This document shows, one piece after another, positions 12,926-17,103 of a DNA stretch of 17,103 nucleotides. How positions within the stretch are numbered: position 1 is the stretch's first letter; every line of letters begins with the position of its first letter. A program made the position numbers and the translations under genes. A model generated the notes under the pieces. That model worked only from the letters and a program-made list of their open reading frames with translations. It ran no database searches and was not told where the DNA came from. Source of the DNA: JBFMFE01 sp040752295 (GTDB lineage Bacteria; UBP15; UBA6099; JBFMBQ01); contig JBFMFE010000167.1 of NCBI GenBank assembly GCA_040752295.1, positions 1-17,103 on the forward strand. The letters run 5' to 3'.

Positions 12926-14203
12926 TCAATCCTCCACCGCCTCGATGTCAGCGCCGAGCTTCCGCATGGCGTTGAGAAAGCCGGGAAATGTCACCGCGGC
13001 GGATTCGGCGGTGTCAACCTCCGTGGTTCCATCGGCTGCGAGACCCGCGACGGCGAGCGCCATGACGACTCTGTGGTCGGCGCGTCCGTTGAGCCTCGCG
13101 CCTCTCAGTCCGGCGCCCTCTACGATCAACCCGTCGGGGGTTTCCTTTGTTCCAGCGCCCATCTTTTCGAGTTCGGTCTTCATGACGGCGATGCGATCGG
13201 TCTCCTTGAGACGCGCCTGCGGGACGTTGAAGAGCCGCGACGTGCCCCGCGCGCAGGCGGCGGCGACCGCCATGGCGGGAAGCGCGTCGGGGGTTGCGTT
13301 CAGGTCGTGGTCCGCGGCGCGGAGAACCCGCCCTCCCCTCACGACGAGCGCGCCGCCGTCCCACCGCGCCTCCACTCCCATCTTTTCGAGCATGTTCACG
13401 ACCGCCCTGTCGCCCTGCGCATCGTTCATATCGAGACCGGCGAGCCGGATTTCCGAGCCTGTCACCGCCGCGGCGACGAGGAAGAACGCGGCGGTTGAGA
13501 AGTCGCCCGGCACGCGCGCCTCGAAGCCGCGGTACCGCCGCCGCCCGGGAACCCTGAAACTCTTCATCCCGTCGTCGTGCTCGACCGTTACGTACTGCCG
13601 CCGCAGCCAATCGAGCGTCATCTCAACGTATGGGTGCTCGTTCAGCTCCAGAACCTCGATTCCAGTGTCGGCGTCGGCAAGCGGACAGTTGAGCAGAAGG
13701 CTCGAGAGATACTGTGAAGTGGGGGCGCGCAGGACGGTCTTTCCGCCTCTCATTCTGCCGCGGATGGTGATCGGCGGCGCGTCGTCGCCCCGGTCAGAGC
13801 GCGCGGCGGCGCCCAGCGCGCGCAACGCGTCGAGGAGGTGTCCCGCCGGGCGGCGCTGAATCGAGCTGTCGCCCGTGATCCTCGTCTCCCCTTCCGCGAG
13901 GGCGGCTGTTCCCGCGGCGAAATAGAGCGTTGTCCCCGAGTTCGCGACGTCTACCGCCCCTTCGGGAGGTCGCGGTCTGCCCGCGACGCCCCTCACGCGC
14001 CAGTCGCCCCCCGTTTCGATCTCCGCGCCGAACGCCCTGTAGGCTTCCACCGCCGCCTTCGTGTCGAGCGAATCGAGCGGGTTTGAAATCACCGACCCGC
14101 CGTCGGCGAGAGCGGCGATCACAACAGCGCGGATGGTGTGGGACTTCGATGCCGGCATCACCGCCTCTCCAGCCAGAGAGGAACGTCTCGAAACGAATCT
14201 CAT
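12926..14203 (-). CDS. aroA: 3-phosphoshikimate 1-carboxyvinyltransferase (EPSP synthase)
   Basis: A 425-residue cytoplasmic enzyme of the shikimate pathway, joining phosphoenolpyruvate to shikimate-3-phosphate. Motifs in order: PASKSHTIRA (17-26, with Lys20); ANSGTT (87-92); SIQRRPAGHL (114-123); SQYLSSLLL (163-171); catalytic Asp306 in NATPDALPAM; RLKETDRI (331-338); and near the C-terminus DHRVVMALAVAG and TFPGF. Length and motif order fit the family. One oddity: after NSGTT the usual Leu/Met-Arg is Leu-Tyr (Tyr94), so a commonly conserved arginine is missing. A perfect TATAAT lies about 75 bp upstream. It probably heads an aroA-thymidylate synthase operon. AAGG lies only a few nt before the ATG. 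Confidence 0.95.
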   Translation of the reverse strand: MRFVSRRSSLAGEAVMPASKSHTIRAVVIAALADGGSVISNPLDSLDTKAAVEAYRAFGAEIETGGDWRVRGVAGRPRPPEGAVDVANSGTTLYFAAGTAALAEGETRITGDSSIQRRPAGHLLDALRALGAAARSDRGDDAPPITIRGRMRGGKTVLRAPTSQYLSSLLLNCPLADADTGIEVLELNEHPYVEMTLDWLRRQYVTVEHDDGMKSFRVPGRRRYRGFEARVPGDFSTAAFFLVAAAVTGSEIRLAGLDMNDAQGDRAVVNMLEKMGVEARWDGGALVVRGGRVLRAADHDLNATPDALPAMAVAAACARGTSRLFNVPQARLKETDRIAVMKTELEKMGAGTKETPDGLIVEGAGLRGARLNGRADHRVVMALAVAGLAADGTTEVDTAESAAVTFPGFLNAMRKLGADIEAVED

Positions 14204-14276
14204 GTCCTTCTCAAGCCCTCCCGAATCGCCGCCGGAAGCCTGCGTGTTGTTCCGCCGCAGGTTTACTTCTTACCGG

Positions 14277-14304
14277 ATTATACAGCACACGAAGCGCGAT
14301 TCAG
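14277..14304 (-). promoter_or_regulatory. Probable promoter of aroA
   Basis: On the minus strand TATAAT (14282-14277) is a perfect -10. CTGAAT (14304-14299), 16 bp upstream, is a weak -35. The predicted leader to the aroA ATG is about 65 nt, and the site lies in the 130-nt gap after iorB. Confidence 0.5.
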
Positions 14305-14333
14305 CCGCGCAGGAGCGTGAAAGACGCGCTTTT

Positions 14334-14951
14334 TCACCGGCAGCCTGTTGCGCGGAAACGCTGATTGTCGAAGCCCGCCCTGAACGCCGCCAGGTTCGTC
14401 TCGAGCGCGGCGCCGCTCATCAGTCCCGCGTACGTTCCCTCCCACGCGCTCAACGGGACGGGCACGCGCGCCGCAAGCGCCCCCAAAAGCACCGAATTGA
14501 ACACCCGCTCGCTCCCAATCTCCCGGGCTATTCTGCACGCCGCGACCTCCACCACCTCGCCGGCGACCCTGCCGGCGCGTTCCGCCGCGTCGTCTGGATA
14601 TTCCTCGCTTCCCGACGCGACCGACGGCGGATCAATACGCAGATCGCCGATGATCGCCACCGTCCGCGACGAGGCATACTCGAGATACCGGAGCGCCTCC
14701 ATCTTTTCGAGCGAGAGTATGAAATCGGCGCCTCCGAGGGAGATGAGCGGCGAATGCACACGTGCGCCGGCGCGCACGTGGCTCGACACCGCGCCCCCGC
14801 GCTGCGCCATGCCGTGAACTTCGCTCTGCTTCACGTCATAGCCTGCCGCGGCGAACGCATGTGACACGATCTTTGCGGCGAGAATGTTCCCAAGCCCACC
14901 GACGCCGGCTATGATTGTGTCAATTTTCGATTTCTTTTCGTTGTTCTCCAT
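14334..14951 (-). CDS. iorB: Indolepyruvate ferredoxin oxidoreductase, beta subunit
   Basis: A 205-residue subunit from ATG 14951 (an in-frame TTG at 14981 would add ten residues rich in Lys and Ala). With IorA it forms the enzyme that oxidatively decarboxylates aryl-pyruvates to aryl-acetyl-CoA and reduces ferredoxin. The gamma-type pyruvate:ferredoxin oxidoreductase domain begins with IIAGVGGLGNILAAKIV, where the family usually has GVGGQG, so Gln is Leu here. It continues with SEVHGMAQRGGAVSSHVR and LEKMEALRYLEY, both typical of IorB. It lies downstream of iorA with a 153-nt gap that holds degenerate tandem repeats, unusual because the two genes are often nearly adjacent. No clear ribosome site was found. 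Confidence 0.92.
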   Translation of the reverse strand: MENNEKKSKIDTIIAGVGGLGNILAAKIVSHAFAAAGYDVKQSEVHGMAQRGGAVSSHVRAGARVHSPLISLGGADFILSLEKMEALRYLEYASSRTVAIIGDLRIDPPSVASGSEEYPDDAAERAGRVAGEVVEVAACRIAREIGSERVFNSVLLGALAARVPVPLSAWEGTYAGLMSGAALETNLAAFRAGFDNQRFRATGCR

Positions 14952-15022
14952 CGCTGCCGGCGCTTTTTTCGTCGTTTTCAACTTGTTTTGTTTTCATCTT
15001 GATTCCGCGCATTTCGGGCAGG

Positions 15023-15108
15023 ATTTTCACCTTTTTCAGCGCTTTTCAGGCACGATTTTCACTGTTTTCCGGTTCAGACTTTCACTGATTTCCGGGCAGG
15101 ATTTTCAC
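15023..15108 (-). repeat. Degenerate tandem repeat between iorA and iorB
   Basis: On the minus strand GTGAAAAT (or GTGAAAGT) recurs four times, starting from 15108, 15085, 15062 and 15030. The spacings are 23, 23 and 32 nt. The first, third and fourth are followed by TCCTGCCCG, TCGTGCCTG and TCCTGCCCG. The first unit overlaps the iorA stop codon (GTG TGA). Confidence 0.75.
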
Positions 15109-16856
15109 ACTTTTCCGCTGTTTTTCCGGTCTGATGTCCTGCTTATTGCGCCCGCGCCGCACACCTGCGAACAGACCGAGCATCCTATACAGAGGCTTTC
15201 ATTGATTGAAACCTTTCCCCCGGAACGCCCTATCGCCGGGCAGTTTATCCGAACGCACGCGCCGCAGTCGGTGCACAGTCCGGCATCCACGCTCATGGCG
15301 CCCGCCCGCTCGCCGGTCATCAACGGGCACGGCGCGCGCGACACTATCACCGACGCCTCGCGCGCCTTCAGCTCCCGGCGCAGCACGCGCCGGGTCTCCA
15401 TCACGTCGAAGGGATTCACGGTGAAAACGCGCTTTACCCCGAGCGCACGGCACACGCCTTCGATGTCCACCGCCGGCGCGGTCTCGCCCTTCAGCGTCCG
15501 TCCCGTTCCGGGATGGTCCTGCCCCCCCGTCATCGCCGTCGTGCCGTTGTCCAGTATCGCCAGCGTGTTGACGCCGCGGTTGTAAGCCATTTCCATCACG
15601 CCGGCGAGTCCGGAATGGAGTAAAGTGGAATCGCCGATCACGCCAAGGCAGTCCGCGTTTCCGCCTCCGGCTTTGCTGAAACCGAACGACATGCCGATGC
15701 TCGCGCCCATGCAGATGTTCACGTCGAGCATGTTCAGCGGCGGCTGGTACGCGAGCGTGTAGCATCCTATGTCGCCGAAAACGACGGGTTTCAGCGGTTT
15801 GGCGGCAGCGAAGAACGCGCGGTGCGGGCACCCCGGGCACATGTTCGGCGGGCGCGCCGGGAGCTTCGCCGCCGCGCCGCGCGCGCGTCTGCGGCGTCCG
15901 CGCGACAACGCCTCCCTCACTACGTCGGGCGTCAGTTCGCCCGTCCTCGGCAGGAGGGATTTTCCACGCGCTTTCACGCCCATTGCGCGGACGGCGTCCT
16001 CGAGGTACGGTTCCAGTTCCTCGACGATCACCACCTCACCGACGCTCCGCGCGAACCTCCCGACGAGCCTCTCCGGAAGGGGGTGAGTGAAACCCAGCCT
16101 GAGGAACGAAGCCCCGGGGAGTACCTCCCTGGCGTAGTGGTACGCCACGCCGCTTGCGATGATGCCCATTGCCGACGCGCCGCGCTCTATCCTGTTCAGC
16201 GGAGTCGTCTCGCTGTACTCCATCAGCCTCTCCATGCGCCGCGCGAGCAGGCGGTGTCTCTCGCGCGCGACGTCCGGCGCCATCACGTGAAGGTGCCGGC
16301 GTTTATCGAACTTTTTTCGTCCCGTTTCGACCCTTTTCCCGGTTTTCACAAGCCCGCGCGTGTGGCACACGCGAGTCGTGACCCGCAGGAGAACCGGCGT
16401 GTGGAAACGCTCGCTGAGCCTGAAGGCGAGTTTCACGAAGCCGTACGCCTCGCCCGAATCGGAAGGCTCGATCATCGGAACTTTCGCCATGCGTGCGTAA
16501 AAGCGGTTGTCCTGCTCGTTCTGGGAACTGTGCATGGACGGGTCGTCGGCGCACAGCAGCACGATGCCCGCATTCACGCCCACGTAGCTCAAGGTGCAAA
16601 ACGGATCCGCGGCCACATTCAGCCCCACGTGCTTCATGCACGCCAGGGCGCGCACGCCGCCCAGGGCCGCGCCGATGGCGGACTCCAGCGCCACCTTTTC
16701 ATTGGGCGCCCACTCGGCCTTGACTTCCTGATACTGCGCAATGGTTTCGGTAATCTCCGTGCTGGGCGTTCCGGGATACGCGGCGGCGAATTCCACGCCC
16801 GCCTCCCAGGCGCCCCGCGCCACGGCTTCGTTTCCGGTAAGCAACACTTTTTTCAT
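15105..16856 (-). CDS. iorA: Indolepyruvate ferredoxin oxidoreductase, alpha subunit
   Basis: A 583-residue catalytic subunit. The N-terminal pyrimidine domain has AAYPGTPSTEITETI (25-39) and NEKVALESAIGAALGG (52-67), with Glu58 in position for the thiamine pyrophosphate contact. The central transferase-like region is followed by the thiamine-binding domain with MCPGCPHRAFF, GDIGCYTL, GDSTLLHSG and ILDNGTTAMTGGQDHPG, typical of IorA. The C-terminus carries two 4Fe-4S clusters: Cys528, 531, 534, 539 (CTDCGACVRINCP) and Cys556, 559, 562, 566 (CIGCSVCSQVC). The protein is complete. It acts with IorB in anaerobic aromatic amino acid metabolism, with ferredoxin as electron carrier. ATG 16856 is the first Met of the conserved domain; AAAGGA lies about 12 nt upstream, rather far for a ribosome site. 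Confidence 0.95.
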   Translation of the reverse strand: MKKVLLTGNEAVARGAWEAGVEFAAAYPGTPSTEITETIAQYQEVKAEWAPNEKVALESAIGAALGGVRALACMKHVGLNVAADPFCTLSYVGVNAGIVLLCADDPSMHSSQNEQDNRFYARMAKVPMIEPSDSGEAYGFVKLAFRLSERFHTPVLLRVTTRVCHTRGLVKTGKRVETGRKKFDKRRHLHVMAPDVARERHRLLARRMERLMEYSETTPLNRIERGASAMGIIASGVAYHYAREVLPGASFLRLGFTHPLPERLVGRFARSVGEVVIVEELEPYLEDAVRAMGVKARGKSLLPRTGELTPDVVREALSRGRRRRARGAAAKLPARPPNMCPGCPHRAFFAAAKPLKPVVFGDIGCYTLAYQPPLNMLDVNICMGASIGMSFGFSKAGGGNADCLGVIGDSTLLHSGLAGVMEMAYNRGVNTLAILDNGTTAMTGGQDHPGTGRTLKGETAPAVDIEGVCRALGVKRVFTVNPFDVMETRRVLRRELKAREASVIVSRAPCPLMTGERAGAMSVDAGLCTDCGACVRINCPAIGRSGGKVSINESLCIGCSVCSQVCGAGAISRTSDRKNSGKV

Positions 16857-17103
16857 TTATGGGAACAATCCTTTGCCTGGTGGAATTCCGCGCCGGCGAA
16901 CTCCAGCGCAATCTAGAAATATTATCTCAATATGAATACAGCCGCCATCATGTTAAAAACTAATTTATTGCGCACAGGCCGGATATTCAATAATTTTTCG
17001 ATGAAAATGCGCGCGCGCAAGCACATTGAGCCATGTGCAAGCATCGCATGCGCATCGGATGCGGCGCGTGGTGAACATACGCGCCATCGGGCGCATAAAA
17101 TGC
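16857..17103. other. AT-rich iorA leader and hairpin cluster at the window edge
   Basis: 16910-17000 is markedly AT-rich and probably contains the iorA promoter, but no convincing -35/-10 pair was found. From 17000 to the end are three hairpins in a row: GCACAT/ATGTGC (17021-17038), CGCAT-CGG-ATGCG (17051-17063) and GGCGCGT/ACGCGCC (17063-17085). They may be closed by the partly complementary AAAATGCGC (17004-17012) and GCGCATAAAATGC (17091-17103). This looks like another small palindromic element or a structured RNA cut by the window end. No coding sequence was recognised. Confidence 0.4.

Noticed and set aside
11589..13859. A 756-codon plus-strand open frame
   Set aside because: It runs antisense through the thymidylate synthase and aroA genes and the repeat cluster; its product is low-complexity, and the minus-strand genes are clear.
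17000..17103. Considered as a tRNA gene because of its three-hairpin shape
   Set aside because: There is no acceptor stem, TTCGA arm or plausible anticodon arm geometry.

Overview
The window is about 17 kb of chromosomal DNA from a GC-rich bacterium. Housekeeping genes (lysS, greA, tlyA, aroA, a thymidylate synthase, iorAB) are packed in short operons with sigma70-like promoters and Shine-Dalgarno sites. The mix of ferredoxin-dependent indolepyruvate oxidoreductase, a PAS hybrid kinase, a secreted clan GH-A glycosidase and many small palindromic repeats suggests an anaerobic or facultative environmental bacterium, probably an uncultured lineage. The phylum cannot be fixed from the sequence. 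No rRNA, tRNA or CRISPR array was seen.

Layout. 1-664: a four-helix-bundle (23S intervening-sequence type) protein gene inside an inverted-repeat unit rich in the hexamer GGGCA(C/G). 788-2395: PAS-HisKA-HATPase-REC hybrid kinase. 2440-4470, minus strand: greA then lysS, behind a near-consensus promoter. 4734-5015: a divergent single-domain CBM48 protein. 5204-5791, minus: MarC-family membrane protein. 5852-6904: a gene-poor stretch holding a small antitoxin-like gene split by a 164-bp MITE, plus several hairpins. 6905-10471, plus: secreted PIG-L-type deacetylase, tlyA, and a secreted GH-A glycosidase. A 154-bp element has landed between tlyA and the glycosidase gene, removing the tlyA stop while a target duplication restores the glycosidase start. 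10552-11325, minus: a SAM methyltransferase with one in-frame amber codon. 11326-11933: a repeat-rich gap with large palindromes. 11934-14203, minus: aroA then a thymidylate synthase whose N-terminus is encoded by the same GGGCAC hexamer. 14334-16856, minus: iorA then iorB. 16857-17103: an AT-rich leader and a block of hairpins at the window edge.

How the genes relate. greA-lysS is a transcription/translation pair. aroA feeds aromatic amino acid synthesis, while iorAB interconverts aryl-pyruvates and aryl-acetyl-CoA with ferredoxin, so the right-hand end leans toward aromatic amino acid metabolism. The deacetylase and glycosidase are both exported and may act on the same glycans. The most notable theme is small non-autonomous elements that can be read base by base: two leave target duplications whose conceptual removal restores an intact gene or gene junction.
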